Below, in pieces: positions 34,501 through 47,508 of a DNA stretch of 64,000 bases (position 1 is the first letter of the stretch; each line of letters starts with the position of its first letter). The stretch covers positions 4,836,001 through 4,900,000 of the forward strand of contig NZ_CP028369.1 of assembly GCF_003032475.1 (NCBI RefSeq), read 5' to 3'. Both the position numbers and the translations under genes were made by a program. The stretch is from Streptomyces sp. P3. GTDB taxonomy: Bacteria > Actinomycetota > Actinomycetes > Streptomycetales > Streptomycetaceae. The notes under the pieces were generated by a model, which saw only the letters and a program-made list of their open reading frames with translations, was not told the DNA's origin and searched no databases.

Positions 34501-35787
34501 ATGAGCAAGATCCTGATCCGCGGTGCGAAGGTGCTCGGCGGCGAGCCGCAGGACGTCCTGATCGACGGTTCCACGATCGCCGAGGTGGGCACGGGTCTGA
34601 GCGCCGAGGGCGCCGAGGTCGTCGAGGCCGCGGGCAAGGTGCTGCTGCCGGGCCTGGTCGACCTGCACACCCATCTGCGCGAGCCGGGCCGCGAGGACTC
34701 CGAGACGGTGCTGACGGGCACCCGCGCGGCCGCTTCCGGCGGCTACACAGCCGTCTTCGCCATGGCCAACACCTTCCCGGTCGCCGACACCGCCGGCGTG
34801 GTCGAGCAGGTCTACCGGCTCGGGCAGGAGCACGGCTACTGCGACGTGCAGCCCATCGGCGCCGTCACCGTCGGCCTCGAAGGCCGCAAACTCGCCGAGC
34901 TGGGCGCCATGCACGAGTCCGCCGCGGGCGTCACCGTCTTCTCCGACGACGGCAAGTGCGTCGACGACGCGGTGATCATGCGCCGGGCCCTGGAGTACGT
35001 GAAGGCCTTCGGCGGAGTCGTCGCCCAGCACGCGCAGGAGCCGAGGCTGACCGAGGGCGCCCAGATGAACGAGGGCGTGGTCTCCGCCGAGCTGGGGCTG
35101 GGCGGCTGGCCGGCGGTCGCCGAGGAGTCGATCATCGCCCGGGACGTGCTGCTCGCCGAGCACGTGGGCTCCCGCGTCCACATCTGCCACCTGTCCACCG
35201 CCGGGTCGGTCGAGATCGTCCGCTGGGCCAAGTCCCGCGGCATCGACGTCACCGCCGAGGTCACCCCGCACCACCTGCTCCTCACGGACGAGCTGGTCCG
35301 CTCGTACAACCCGGTCTACAAGGTGAACCCGCCGCTGCGGACCGAGAAGGACGTGCTGGCCCTGCGCGAGGCCCTCGCCGACGGCACCATCGACATCGTC
35401 GCCACCGACCACGCCCCCCACCCGCACGAGGACAAGGACTGCGAGTGGGCCGCGGCCGCCATGGGCATGGTCGGCCTGGAGACCGCGCTGTCGGTGGTCC
35501 AGGAGACGATGGTGGAGACGGGCCTGCTCGACTGGGCCGGGGTCGCGAGCCGGATGTCCTTCAAGCCCGCCCTCATCGGGCGGGCGACCGGTCACGGCCG
35601 CCCCGTCTCGGCAGGTGAGCCCGCCAACCTCACGCTCGTCGACACCGAATACCGTGGGTCCGTGGACCCCGCGGGCTTCGCCTCGCGCAGCCGGAACACC
35701 CCGTACGAGGGTCGCGAGCTGCCGGGCCGTGTCACGCACACGTGGCTCCGGGGCAAGGCCACGCTCGTCGACGGGAAGCTCACGTGA
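34501..35787 (+). CDS. pyrC: Dihydroorotase
   Basis: Zn-dependent cyclisation of carbamoyl aspartate. The 428-aa class I enzyme has the metal HxH pair H56/H58 (VDLHTHLREPG), HQHAQEPRL-type histidines (VVAQHAQEP), HICHLST and the catalytic DHAPHP. The stop overlaps the next GTG (GTGA). Confidence 0.96.
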   Translation: MSKILIRGAKVLGGEPQDVLIDGSTIAEVGTGLSAEGAEVVEAAGKVLLPGLVDLHTHLREPGREDSETVLTGTRAAASGGYTAVFAMANTFPVADTAGVVEQVYRLGQEHGYCDVQPIGAVTVGLEGRKLAELGAMHESAAGVTVFSDDGKCVDDAVIMRRALEYVKAFGGVVAQHAQEPRLTEGAQMNEGVVSAELGLGGWPAVAEESIIARDVLLAEHVGSRVHICHLSTAGSVEIVRWAKSRGIDVTAEVTPHHLLLTDELVRSYNPVYKVNPPLRTEKDVLALREALADGTIDIVATDHAPHPHEDKDCEWAAAAMGMVGLETALSVVQETMVETGLLDWAGVASRMSFKPALIGRATGHGRPVSAGEPANLTLVDTEYRGSVDPAGFASRSRNTPYEGRELPGRVTHTWLRGKATLVDGKLT

Positions 35788-36350
35788 CATCTGCACTACT
35801 GCTCGCGGCCGAGAAGGAATCGGCCCAAGTGACCGACTGGGCCGCCCGGGCCGGCTGGGTGGTCGGCCTCGGACTGTTCGTCGCGCTCGTGTACTGGCTG
35901 ATGCGTGAGGGCTGGAAGTGGCGCGGCACGCTCCAGGGAGACCTGCCCGAGATCCCCACCGCGCCGGACGAGCCCGGTCCGGTGAGACTGAGCATGAGCG
36001 GCCGCTACCACGGCTCCACCACCGCCGGGCAGTGGCTCGACCGCATCGTGGCGCACGGCCTCGGCGCCCGCAGCCGGGTCGAGCTCACCCTGACGGACGC
36101 GGGACTCGACGTCGTGCGCCCCGGCGCGAGCGACTTCTTCGTCCCGGCCGCCGCACTGCGCGAGGCGCTGCTCGGCAAGGGCATCGCCGGCAAGGTCCTC
36201 ACCGAGGGCGGACTGCTCGTGGTGACCTGGGCGCACGGCGACAGGCTGATCGACTCCGGCTTCCGCTCGGACCACGCGGCCGAGCACGGCGCATGGGTCG
36301 ACGCCATCAACTCCATGATCAAGAACGACACGACGGAAGGCGCACGATGA
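35784..36350 (+). CDS. Conserved membrane-anchored protein of unknown function within the pyr operon
   Basis: The 188-aa protein has one N-terminal transmembrane helix (about residues 22-42, [16 protein letters not shown]) and a cytoplasmic beta-rich domain resembling the PH-like domains annotated in this actinobacterial family. No catalytic motif is evident. It overlaps pyrC by 4 bp and carA by 4 bp, so it is translated as part of the operon. A role in pyrimidine synthesis is suggested only by position. Confidence 0.8.
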   Translation: MTSALLLAAEKESAQVTDWAARAGWVVGLGLFVALVYWLMREGWKWRGTLQGDLPEIPTAPDEPGPVRLSMSGRYHGSTTAGQWLDRIVAHGLGARSRVELTLTDAGLDVVRPGASDFFVPAAALREALLGKGIAGKVLTEGGLLVVTWAHGDRLIDSGFRSDHAAEHGAWVDAINSMIKNDTTEGAR

Positions 36351-37481
36351 CGACCTCCACCAGGGGAGCCGCCAAGGCTCCCGCCGTACTCGTCCTGGAG
36401 GACGGCCGCATCTTCCGCGGTCGTGCCTACGGGGCCGTGGGGGAGACCTTCGGCGAAGCGGTGTTCTCCACCGGCATGACCGGCTACCAGGAGACCCTGA
36501 CCGACCCGTCGTACGACCGCCAGATCGTCGTCGCGACCGCCCCGCAGATCGGCAACACCGGCTGGAACGACGAGGACGACGAGTCCGGCCGCATCTGGGT
36601 CTCCGGCTACGTCGTACGCGACCCCGCGCGCGTGCCCTCCAACTGGCGCGCCAGGCGCTCCCTGGACGACGAACTGGTCGCCCAGGGGATCGTCGGCATC
36701 TGCGGCATCGACACCCGCGCCCTCACCCGCCACCTGCGCGAGGGCGGCTCGATGCGGGCCGGCGTCTTCTCCGGCGAGGCGATCGCCCCGGACGCCGAGC
36801 TCCTCGCGCGCGTGCAGGCCCAGCCGCACATGAAGGGCGCGAGCCTGTACGAGGAGGTCGCCACCAAGGTGGCCTACGTGGTGCCCGCGGTCGGCGAGAA
36901 GCGCTTCACCGTGGCCGCCGTCGACCTCGGCATCAAGGGCATGACCCCGCACCGCATGGCCGAGCGCGGCATCGAGGTGCACGTACTGCCCGCGACGGCC
37001 TCGGCGGACGAGGTGTACGCCGTCGACCCCGACGGGGTGTTCTTCTCCAACGGCCCGGGCGACCCGGCCACCGCCGACGGTCCCGTCGCGCTCATGACCG
37101 AGGTGCTGGAGCGCCGGACGCCGCTGTTCGGCATCTGCTTCGGCAACCAGATCCTCGGCCGCGCTCTCGGCTTCGGCACCTACAAGCTGAAGTACGGCCA
37201 CCGCGGCATCAACCAGCCGGTCCAGGACCGGACGACCGGCAAGGTCGAGGTCACCGCGCACAACCACGGCTTCGCCGTGGACGCGCCGCTCGACAAGGTC
37301 AGCGAGACGAGGTTCGGCCGCGCCGAGGTCTCGCACGTCTGCCTCAACGACGACGTCGTGGAGGGGCTGCAGCTGCTCGACCAGCCGGCCTTCTCCGTCC
37401 AGTACCACCCCGAAGCGGCAGCGGGCCCGCACGACGCCGCCTACCTGTTCGACCGCTTCGTATCCCTGATGGAGGGCCAGC

Positions 37482-37489
<8 letters not shown>
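36347..37489 (+). CDS. carA: Carbamoyl-phosphate synthase small (glutaminase) subunit
   Basis: Supplies ammonia from glutamine to CarB for pyrimidines and arginine. The 380-aa protein has the class I amidotransferase nucleophile C264 (FGICFGNQ) and the HPE of the triad ([11 protein letters not shown]). ATG overlaps the preceding stop; the 3' end overlaps carB by 8 bp. Confidence 0.96.
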
Positions 37490-40790
<3,301 letters not shown>

Positions 40791-40795
40791 CAGCT

Positions 40796-40831
40796 GAAGA
40801 GGGGGACACCGGAAACGGTGTCCCCCTCTTC
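40796..40831 (+). terminator. Terminator of the pyrR-carB operon
   Basis: Perfect 16-bp stem GAAGAGGGGGACACCG (40796-40811) with its complement at 40816-40831 and a GAAA tetraloop, 5 bp after the carB stop. Confidence 0.85.
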
Positions 40832-40900
40832 ATGAGGCCCCCTCGGCACGAGGCCCACGCTCCACGGGGCTCACCAGGCTCTCCGAAGGACACCTGAGAC

Positions 40901-42007
40901 ATGTACAAGCTCTTCTTCCGTCTGGTCTTCACCCGGATGGACCCCGAGAACGCCCACCACCTGGCCTTCCGCTGGATCCGTCTCGCCGCCCGAGTGCCGG
41001 TGCTGCGCACGTTCCTCGCGGCGGCGCTGGCGCCCCGGTACCGGGAGCTGCGCACCGAGGCCTTCGGGCTGCGCATGCACGGCCCGTTCGGGCTCGCGGC
41101 CGGCTTCGACAAGAACGCCGTCGCGATCGACGGGATGTCGATGCTGGGCTTCGACCACGTCGAGATCGGCACGGTCACCGGCGAGGCCCAGACCGGCAAC
41201 CCCAGGAAGCGGCTGTTCCGGCTCGTGCGGGACCGCGCGCTCATCAACCGGATGGGCTTCAACAACGACGGCTCGCTGGCCGTAGCCGCGCGCCTGGCCT
41301 CCCGTACGCCCGTCTTCAGGCCCGTCGTCGGCGTCAACATCGGCAAGACCAAGGTCGTACCGGAGGAGGACGCCGTCGGCGACTACGTGAAGTCGGCCGA
41401 GCGGCTCGCGCCGTACGCCGACTATTTGGTCGTCAACGTGTCCTCGCCGAACACGCCGGGGCTGCGGAACCTGCAGGCCACCGAGGCGCTGCGGCCGCTG
41501 CTGAGCGCCGTGCGCGAGGCCGCCGACCGTGCGGTCACCGCGCGCCGTGTCCCGCTGCTGGTGAAGATCGCCCCGGACCTCGCCGACGAGGACGTGGACG
41601 CGGTCGCCGACCTTGCCGTGGAGCTCGGTCTGGACGGGATCATCGCCACGAACACCACCATCGCCCGCGAGGGTCTCGGCCTGACGTCCGATCCCTCCCT
41701 GGTGAAGGAGACCGGCGGCCTGTCCGGAGCGCCCCTCAAGGCGCGCTCCCTGGAGGTGCTGCGTCGCCTCTACGCGCGCGTGGGAGACCGCGTGACGCTG
41801 GTCGGCGTCGGCGGCGTGGAGAACGCCGAGGACGCATGGCAGCGCATCCTGGCCGGCGCGACCCTGGTGCAGGGGTACAGCGCCTTCGTCTACCAGGGAC
41901 CCTTCTGGGGCCGCGCCGTCCACAAGGGCCTCGCCGCCCGCCTGCGGACGAGCCCCTACGCCACTCTCGCCGACGCGGTCGGCGCCGACGTGAGGAAGAC
42001 GGCATGA
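40901..42007 (+). CDS. pyrD: Dihydroorotate dehydrogenase (quinone), class 2
   Basis: Membrane-associated FMN enzyme that oxidises dihydroorotate. The 368-aa length and N-terminal amphipathic helix ([20 protein letters not shown]) mark class 2. Seen motifs: [28 protein letters not shown] (catalytic Ser) and FMN-phosphate loop VGVGGV. Separated from carB by a terminator; pyrF overlaps its stop by 4 bp. Confidence 0.96.
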   Translation: MYKLFFRLVFTRMDPENAHHLAFRWIRLAARVPVLRTFLAAALAPRYRELRTEAFGLRMHGPFGLAAGFDKNAVAIDGMSMLGFDHVEIGTVTGEAQTGNPRKRLFRLVRDRALINRMGFNNDGSLAVAARLASRTPVFRPVVGVNIGKTKVVPEEDAVGDYVKSAERLAPYADYLVVNVSSPNTPGLRNLQATEALRPLLSAVREAADRAVTARRVPLLVKIAPDLADEDVDAVADLAVELGLDGIIATNTTIAREGLGLTSDPSLVKETGGLSGAPLKARSLEVLRRLYARVGDRVTLVGVGGVENAEDAWQRILAGATLVQGYSAFVYQGPFWGRAVHKGLAARLRTSPYATLADAVGADVRKTA

Positions 42008-42846
42008 CGACGGAACCCTTCGGCGCGCGTCTGCGGCGGGCGATGGACGAACGCGGTCCGCTGTGCGTCGGCATCGACCCGCACGCCTCCCTGCTCGCCG
42101 AGTGGGGTCTGAACGACGACGTCGCAGGTCTGGAGCGGTTCAGCCGCACGGTCGTCGAGGCGACGGCCGACCGGGTCGCCCTGCTGAAGCCGCAGAGCGC
42201 CTTCTTCGAGCGGTTCGGCTCGCGCGGGGTGGCCGTCCTGGAGAAGACGGTGCAGGAGGCGCGGGCGGCGGGCGCCCTGGTCGTCATGGACGCCAAGCGC
42301 GGCGACATCGGGTCGACCATGGCCGCCTACGCCGAGTCGTTCCTGCACAAGGACGCTCCGCTGTTCTCCGACGCTCTCACCGTCTCCCCCTACCTCGGCT
42401 ACGGATCGCTCTCGCCGGCGGTCGTGCTGGCCCGGGAGAGCGGCGCCGGGCTGTTCGTCCTGGCGCTGACCTCCAACCCGGAGGGCGGCGAGGTCCAGCA
42501 CGCGGTGCGGGCGGACGGGCGCGACGTGGGCGCGACGATGCTGGCGCACCTGGCCGCCGAGAACGTGGGGGAGGAGCCCCTGGGCTCCTTCGGCGCGGTC
42601 GTCGGGGCCACGCTGGGCGACCTCTCGACGTACGACCTGGACATCAACGGTCCGCTCCTCGCGCCCGGCGTCGGCGCCCAGGGGGCGACGCCGGCCGACC
42701 TTCCCGGGGTCTTCGGGTCCGCGGTGCGCAACGTCGTTCCGAACGTGAGCCGGGGGGTGCTGCGCCATGGTCCCGGCGTCGTCGCTCTGCGTGACGCGGT
42801 GGAGCGGTTCGCGTACGAGGTCCGGACCGCCGTGACCGCCGCCTGA
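42004..42846 (+). CDS. pyrF: Orotidine 5'-phosphate decarboxylase, type 2
   Basis: Last step to UMP. The 280-aa protein belongs to the longer actinobacterial/mycobacterial type, with CVGIDPH, LLKPQSAFFE and the catalytic MDAKRGDIGSTMAAY. ATG overlaps the pyrD stop. Confidence 0.95.
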   Translation: MTTEPFGARLRRAMDERGPLCVGIDPHASLLAEWGLNDDVAGLERFSRTVVEATADRVALLKPQSAFFERFGSRGVAVLEKTVQEARAAGALVVMDAKRGDIGSTMAAYAESFLHKDAPLFSDALTVSPYLGYGSLSPAVVLARESGAGLFVLALTSNPEGGEVQHAVRADGRDVGATMLAHLAAENVGEEPLGSFGAVVGATLGDLSTYDLDINGPLLAPGVGAQGATPADLPGVFGSAVRNVVPNVSRGVLRHGPGVVALRDAVERFAYEVRTAVTAA

Positions 42847-42996
42847 GGGCCGCCCGGAGGGCGTCGGCCGCCCGACCGGGGGTTCGACGGGGCGGCTCCG
42901 GGGCGACTTGAGTCTGGATACATCCTCAAATCAGGGGCAGTATGTCTTAAATGTCCGGCCCTGTAGAGGCTGACCAGGACTTTTCCTCTGTTCTCG

Positions 42997-43025
42997 CTGA
43001 CTCTGGCGGAGTTGGCCGCTAGTCT
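42997..43025 (+). promoter_or_regulatory. Candidate promoter of the sIHF gene
   Basis: CTGACT (42997-43002), a 17-bp spacer, TAGTCT (43020-43025), about 105 bp before the GTG. The 290-bp gap is locally AT-richer than its surroundings (42905-42990). Confidence 0.45.
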
Positions 43026-43136
43026 CCGACGGAGAGTGAACGGGCAGCGCGTGTTGCTCGTATCTCACCAGGTGTGGGGCCACTAGGTTCCTCACCGGTC
43101 CGTATCCGACAGTTCGACATCCGAGGTGACGTAGGC

Positions 43137-43460
43137 GTGGCTCTTCCGCCCCTTACCCCCGAACAGCGCGCAGCCGCGCTCGAAAAGGCCGCCGCGGCTC
43201 GCCGGGAGCGGGCCGAGGTCAAGAATCGACTGAAGCACTCCGGCGCCTCCCTTCACGAGGTCATCAAGCAGGGTCAGGAAAACGACGTCATCGGCAAGAT
43301 GAAGGTCTCCGCCCTCCTGGAGTCGCTCCCGGGCGTGGGCAAAGTCCGCGCCAAGCAGATCATGGAGCGGCTCGGCATCTCCGAGAGTCGTCGCGTGCGC
43401 GGCCTCGGCTCCAACCAGATCGCTTCCCTGGAGCGTGAGTTCGGCAGCACCGGCTCCTGA
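43137..43460 (+). CDS. Streptomyces integration host factor sIHF
   Basis: Nucleoid-associated DNA-binding protein that affects DNA topology, development and antibiotic production; unrelated in sequence to enterobacterial IHF. The 107-aa product (ALPPLTPEQRAAALEKAAAA...) has a long N-terminal helix and a helix-two-turn-helix with an HhH-like LPGVGKVRAKQIME. The frame opens upstream at 43074, but GTG 43137 with GAGGTGA upstream gives the known 107-aa form. Confidence 0.96.
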   Translation: MALPPLTPEQRAAALEKAAAARRERAEVKNRLKHSGASLHEVIKQGQENDVIGKMKVSALLESLPGVGKVRAKQIMERLGISESRRVRGLGSNQIASLEREFGSTGS

Positions 43461-43508
43461 TCCCCGGGTCCTGCCGGAAGGGAGTCCCGGGCACTCCGGG
43501 ATTGCTGG

Positions 43509-43523
43509 AATAATCGCTGCATG
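43509..43523 (+). promoter_or_regulatory. Possible leaderless promoter of gmk
   Basis: AATAAT (43509-43514), 6 nt, ATG at 43521, and no Shine-Dalgarno in the preceding 20 nt. The -35 is weak. Confidence 0.4.
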
Positions 43524-44114
43524 GCAGTAAACCTCCGGGGGACGACCCCCGAACCCCCGGACGCACGTCCGCGGCTGACCGTGCTCTCCGGCCCCTCAGG
43601 GGTCGGCAAGAGCACGGTCGTCGCTCATATGCGCAAGGAACACCCCGAGGTCTGGCTCTCGGTGTCGGCGACGACCCGCAAACCCCGGCCCGGCGAGCGG
43701 CACGGCGTCCACTACTTCTTCGTCACCGACGACGAGATGGACAAGCTGATCGCCAACGGCGAGCTGCTGGAGTGGGCCGAGTTCGCCGGCAACCGCTACG
43801 GAACTCCGCGCGCCGCCGTGCTGGAGCGCCTGGAGTCGGGCGAGCCCGTGCTCCTGGAGATCGATCTGCAGGGCGCCCGCCAGGTCCGCGAGTCCATGTC
43901 CGAGGCCCGGCTGGTGTTCCTGGCCCCTCCCTCGTGGGACGAGCTGGTGCGCAGGCTCACCGGGCGGGGCACCGAACCGCCCGAGGTGATCGAGCGCCGT
44001 CTGGAGGCGGCGAAGATCGAACTCGCGGCCGAGCCGGAGTTCGACGTGACCCTGGTCAACACCTCCGTCGAGGACGTGGCGCGCGAGCTGCTAGCCTTGA
44101 TGGATGTTGTGTGA
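43521..44114 (+). CDS. gmk: Guanylate kinase
   Basis: Phosphorylates GMP to GDP. The 197-aa protein has P-loop GPSGVGKST, the GMP-binding [11 protein letters not shown] and the YGTP segment. In the gmk-rpoZ-coaBC-metK-priA cluster conserved in actinobacteria. Confidence 0.96.
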   Translation: MAVNLRGTTPEPPDARPRLTVLSGPSGVGKSTVVAHMRKEHPEVWLSVSATTRKPRPGERHGVHYFFVTDDEMDKLIANGELLEWAEFAGNRYGTPRAAVLERLESGEPVLLEIDLQGARQVRESMSEARLVFLAPPSWDELVRRLTGRGTEPPEVIERRLEAAKIELAAEPEFDVTLVNTSVEDVARELLALMDVV

Positions 44115-44144
44115 TCACGAATCTGTGATCATGACCTATTTTTT
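44112..44144 (+). terminator. Hairpin plus T6 tract overlapping the gmk stop codon (possible attenuator)
   Basis: TGATCAC (44112-44118) with GTGATCA (44125-44131), a 6-nt loop, then TTTTTT at 44139-44144. The stem contains the gmk TGA. The stem is short and AT-rich, so termination may be partial; rpoZ begins 23 bp later. Confidence 0.45.
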
Positions 44145-44166
44145 CCCATCCATCGGAAGGTAGAGC

Positions 44167-44439
44167 GTGTCCTCTTCCATCTCCGCGCCCGAGGGCATCA
44201 TCAACCCGCCGATCGACGAGCTCCTCGAGGCCACCGACTCGAAGTACAGCCTCGTGATCTACGCGGCCAAGCGGGCGCGCCAGATCAACGCGTACTACTC
44301 GCAGCTCGGCGAGGGCCTCCTCGAGTACGTCGGTCCGCTCGTCGACACCCACGTCCACGAGAAGCCGCTGTCGATCGCCCTGCGCGAGATCAACGCCGGT
44401 CTGCTGACGTCCGAGGCCGTCGAGGGCCCTGCGCAGTAG
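44167..44439 (+). CDS. rpoZ: DNA-directed RNA polymerase omega subunit
   Basis: Assists beta-prime folding and RNA polymerase assembly. The 90-aa product has the omega core [19 protein letters not shown] and [15 protein letters not shown] start with GGAAGG upstream. Confidence 0.95.
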   Translation: MSSSISAPEGIINPPIDELLEATDSKYSLVIYAAKRARQINAYYSQLGEGLLEYVGPLVDTHVHEKPLSIALREINAGLLTSEAVEGPAQ

Positions 44440-44464
44440 TATTTTCGGCTCACCGTGGGTTTTT

Positions 44465-44499
44465 CCACAGGCCCGGCAGCGCGACTGCCGGGCCTGTGG
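44465..44499 (+). terminator. Terminator after rpoZ
   Basis: Perfect 15-bp stem CCACAGGCCCGGCAG (44465-44479) with CTGCCGGGCCTGTGG (44485-44499), 5-nt loop, 26 bp past the stop. Confidence 0.85.
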
Positions 44500-44561
44500 T
44501 GTGTGATGGACCCGTACGCCGGGAGCCGCGGCGTACCCGCGCCGAGGTCCGGGGAGAAACG

Positions 44562-45764
44562 GTGGACAAGCCGAAGGTCGTTCTGGGGGTCAGCGGCGGC
44601 ATCGCCGCGTACAAGGCCTGCGAGCTGCTGCGCAGACTGACGGAGTCGGGCCATGACGTACGTGTCGTGCCCACCGCGTCCGCGCTGCACTTCGTCGGCG
44701 CCGCCACCTGGTCCGCCCTCTCCGGCCACCCCGTCTCCACGGAGGTCTGGCAGGACGTCCACGAGGTTCCGCATGTCCGCATCGGCCAGCACGCCGACCT
44801 GGTGGTCGTCGCCCCCGCCACGGCGGACATGCTCGCCAAGGCCGCCCACGGCCTCGCCGACGACCTCCTCACCAACACGCTCCTCACCGCCCGCTGTCCG
44901 GTCGTCTTCGCCCCGGCGATGCACACCGAGATGTGGGAGCACGCGGCCACCCAGGAGAACGTGGCGACACTGCGCCGCCGGGGCGCCCTCGTGATCGAGC
45001 CGGCCGTCGGGCGCCTCACCGGCGTCGACACCGGCAAGGGCCGGCTGCCCGACCCGGCCGAGATCTTCGAGGTCTGCCGCCGGGTGCTGGCCAGAGGCGT
45101 GCGGGAGCCCGACCTGACCGGCCGGCACGTGGTGATCAGTGCCGGCGGCACCCGCGAGCCCCTCGACCCGGTCCGCTTCCTCGGCAACCGCTCCTCCGGC
45201 AAGCAGGGGTACGCCCTGGCCCGCACCGCCGCCGCCCGCGGCGCCCGCGTCACGCTGATAGCGGCCAACACCGGGCTGCCCGACCCCGCGGGGGTCGACG
45301 TGGTCCCGGTGGGCACGGCAGTGCAGCTGCGGGAGGCGGTCCTCAAGGCCGCGGCCGACGCCGACGCGGTCGTCATGGCCGCCGCGGTGGCCGACTTCCG
45401 GCCGCGGGACTACGCGGCCGGCAAGATCAAGAAGAAGGACGGCGAGGAGCCCGCCCCGGTCGTCCTGGTGCGAAATCCGGACATCCTCGCGGAGCTGTCC
45501 ACCGACCGGGCGCGCCCCAACCAGGTGGTTGTCGGCTTCGCCGCCGAGACCGACGACGTCCTGGCGAACGGCCGGACGAAGCTGCGGCGCAAAGGCTGCG
45601 ACCTGCTCGTGGTGAACGAGGTGGGGGAGCGCAGGACGTTCGGATCCGAGGAGAACGAGGCCGTCGTGCTGGGGGCCGACGGCACCGAAACCCCCGTGGC
45701 CCACGGTCCGAAGGAGGCCCTGGCAGACATCGTGTGGGACCTGGTGGCACAGCGACTCGGCTGA
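44562..45764 (+). CDS. coaBC: Bifunctional phosphopantothenoylcysteine decarboxylase/phosphopantothenate-cysteine ligase
   Basis: Two consecutive coenzyme A synthesis steps. The 400-aa protein has an FMN-dependent CoaC half ([24 protein letters not shown] with the PxMNxxMW-type motif) and a CTP-dependent CoaB half from about residue 190 ([30 protein letters not shown]). An open frame extends upstream, but GTG 44562 with GGGGAG upstream matches the family start. Confidence 0.95.
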   Translation: MDKPKVVLGVSGGIAAYKACELLRRLTESGHDVRVVPTASALHFVGAATWSALSGHPVSTEVWQDVHEVPHVRIGQHADLVVVAPATADMLAKAAHGLADDLLTNTLLTARCPVVFAPAMHTEMWEHAATQENVATLRRRGALVIEPAVGRLTGVDTGKGRLPDPAEIFEVCRRVLARGVREPDLTGRHVVISAGGTREPLDPVRFLGNRSSGKQGYALARTAAARGARVTLIAANTGLPDPAGVDVVPVGTAVQLREAVLKAAADADAVVMAAAVADFRPRDYAAGKIKKKDGEEPAPVVLVRNPDILAELSTDRARPNQVVVGFAAETDDVLANGRTKLRRKGCDLLVVNEVGERRTFGSEENEAVVLGADGTETPVAHGPKEALADIVWDLVAQRLG

Positions 45765-45893
45765 CCGTCCGGCGCGCCCGCGAGCATGCCCGGTCCGGCC
45801 GGATTCGGGTCCGCGTCCCCTGGCCAAGGGCGGCGGGCATTCGGCAGAATGCCCGTGCCGCAGGTCACAGCGCTCCCGAGAGGCGAGACGGGT

Positions 45894-45923
45894 GGGCCGG
45901 TGGCGGGGCACGACCGATAAACT
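45894..45923 (+). promoter_or_regulatory. Candidate metK promoter
   Basis: TGGGCC (45894-45899), 18-bp spacer, TAAACT (45918-45923), about 80 bp before the GTG. Confidence 0.4.
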
Positions 45924-46003
45924 GTTCTCGGACGACGCCGGGCGCAGCTCCTGTCGCGTCCGCCAATGATCAGCCAGCAGCCGCTGCAACCCCAGGGAGC
46001 GTT

Positions 46004-47212
46004 GTGTCCCGTCGCCTGTTCACTTCGGAGTCTGTGACCGAGGGTCACCCCGACAAGATCGCTGACCAGATCAGCGACACCATCCTCGACGCGTTGCTGC
46101 GTGAGGACCCGGCCTCCCGGGTCGCCGTCGAGACCCTGATCACGACCGGTCTGGTGCACGTGGCCGGTGAGGTCACCACCAAGGCCTACGCGCCGATCCC
46201 CCAGCTGGTGCGCGACAAGATCCTCGAGATCGGCTACGACTCCTCCAAGAAGGGCTTCGACGGCGCGTCCTGTGGTGTCTCGGTGTCCATCGGCGCGCAG
46301 TCCGCGGACATCGCCCAGGGCGTGGACACGGCGTACGAGTCCCGGGTCGAGGGCGACGAGGACGAGCTGGACCGTCAGGGCGCCGGTGACCAGGGCCTGA
46401 TGTTCGGCTACGCGTCCGACGAGACGCCGACCCTGATGCCGCTGCCGATCTTCCTGGCGCACCGGCTGTCGAAGCGGCTGTCGGACGTCCGCAAGAACGG
46501 GACCATCCCCTACCTGCGTCCGGACGGCAAGACCCAGGTCACCATCGAGTACGACGGCGACAAGGCGGTCCGGCTGGACACCGTGGTCGTGTCCTCGCAG
46601 CACGCCTCGGACATCGACCTGGAGTCGCTGCTGGCTCCCGACATCCGTGAGTTCGTCGTGGAGCCGGAGCTGAAGGCGCTCCTGGACGACGGCATCAAGC
46701 TCGACACCGACAACTACCGTCTGCTGGTGAACCCGACCGGCCGCTTCGAGATCGGCGGCCCGATGGGCGACGCCGGCCTCACCGGCCGCAAGATCATCAT
46801 TGACACCTACGGCGGCTTCGCCCGTCACGGCGGTGGCGCCTTCTCGGGCAAGGACCCGTCCAAGGTCGACCGTTCGGCCGCGTACGCGATGCGCTGGGTG
46901 GCGAAGAACGTGGTGGCGGCGGGTCTGGCGGCCCGCTGCGAGGTCCAGGTCGCCTACGCGATCGGCAAGGCCGAGCCGGTCGGCCTGTTCGTCGAGACCT
47001 TCGGCACCGCCAAGGTCGACGTCGAGAAGATCGAGAAGGCCATCGACGACGTCTTCGACCTCCGCCCGGCCGCGATCATCCGCGATCTCGACCTGCTGCG
47101 CCCGATCTACGCCCAGACCGCCGCGTACGGCCACTTCGGCCGCGAGCTGCCCGACTTCACGTGGGAGCGCACCGACCGCGTGGACGCACTGCGCAAGGCC
47201 GCCGGCCTGTAG
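46004..47212 (+). CDS. metK: S-adenosylmethionine synthase
   Basis: Makes SAM from methionine and ATP; in streptomycetes SAM level influences antibiotic production. The 402-aa protein has [14 protein letters not shown], the [12 protein letters not shown] loop and [16 protein letters not shown]. The frame is open far upstream, but GTG 46004 with CAGGGAG upstream gives the family start ([15 protein letters not shown]). Confidence 0.97.
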   Translation: MSRRLFTSESVTEGHPDKIADQISDTILDALLREDPASRVAVETLITTGLVHVAGEVTTKAYAPIPQLVRDKILEIGYDSSKKGFDGASCGVSVSIGAQSADIAQGVDTAYESRVEGDEDELDRQGAGDQGLMFGYASDETPTLMPLPIFLAHRLSKRLSDVRKNGTIPYLRPDGKTQVTIEYDGDKAVRLDTVVVSSQHASDIDLESLLAPDIREFVVEPELKALLDDGIKLDTDNYRLLVNPTGRFEIGGPMGDAGLTGRKIIIDTYGGFARHGGGAFSGKDPSKVDRSAAYAMRWVAKNVVAAGLAARCEVQVAYAIGKAEPVGLFVETFGTAKVDVEKIEKAIDDVFDLRPAAIIRDLDLLRPIYAQTAAYGHFGRELPDFTWERTDRVDALRKAAGL

Positions 47213-47236
47213 CACTCGGTCGCCCCGGTGACTCGC

Positions 47237-47269
47237 GAGGCCCGGCTCTCCCCTGGAGGGCCGGGCCTC
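47237..47269 (+). terminator. Terminator after metK
   Basis: GAGGCCCGGC (47237-47246) with GCCGGGCCTC (47260-47269), 25 bp past the stop. The rest of the 293-bp gap to priA is GC-rich and otherwise featureless. Confidence 0.7.
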
Positions 47270-47493
47270 GACGCGTCTCGGGAGAGGGCGACAAGGGCGA
47301 AAGGCGGCCTCGCGGCAGTGGGCGTGGTCTCCTCAGGCCGGTGATCTTCCGTGCTAAGGCCGCGGCTGCCGCGGTGGAGGCCGGCCCTGGGCGTGCGGTG
47401 CAGCGGGCAGGACCCGTGCCGCGGCCCGCCTGATCCGGGAAGGACGACTTCGGGGCGCCTTCGGGGCGTCCGCCGTTGTCGGTGGCGTTTGGT

Positions 47494-47508
47494 AAGAATG
47501 CAGGTGTG
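47494..47508 (+). promoter_or_regulatory. Possible leaderless promoter of priA
   Basis: AAGAAT (47494-47499, within TAAGAAT), 6 nt, GTG at 47506. No clear -35. Confidence 0.4.

Noticed and set aside
45765..46003. Possible SAM riboswitch upstream of metK (a GGTCACAGCG stretch at about 45864)
   Set aside because: The segment does not follow the SAM-IV or SAM-I core order, and no pseudoknot partner is visible; a covariance-model search would settle it.
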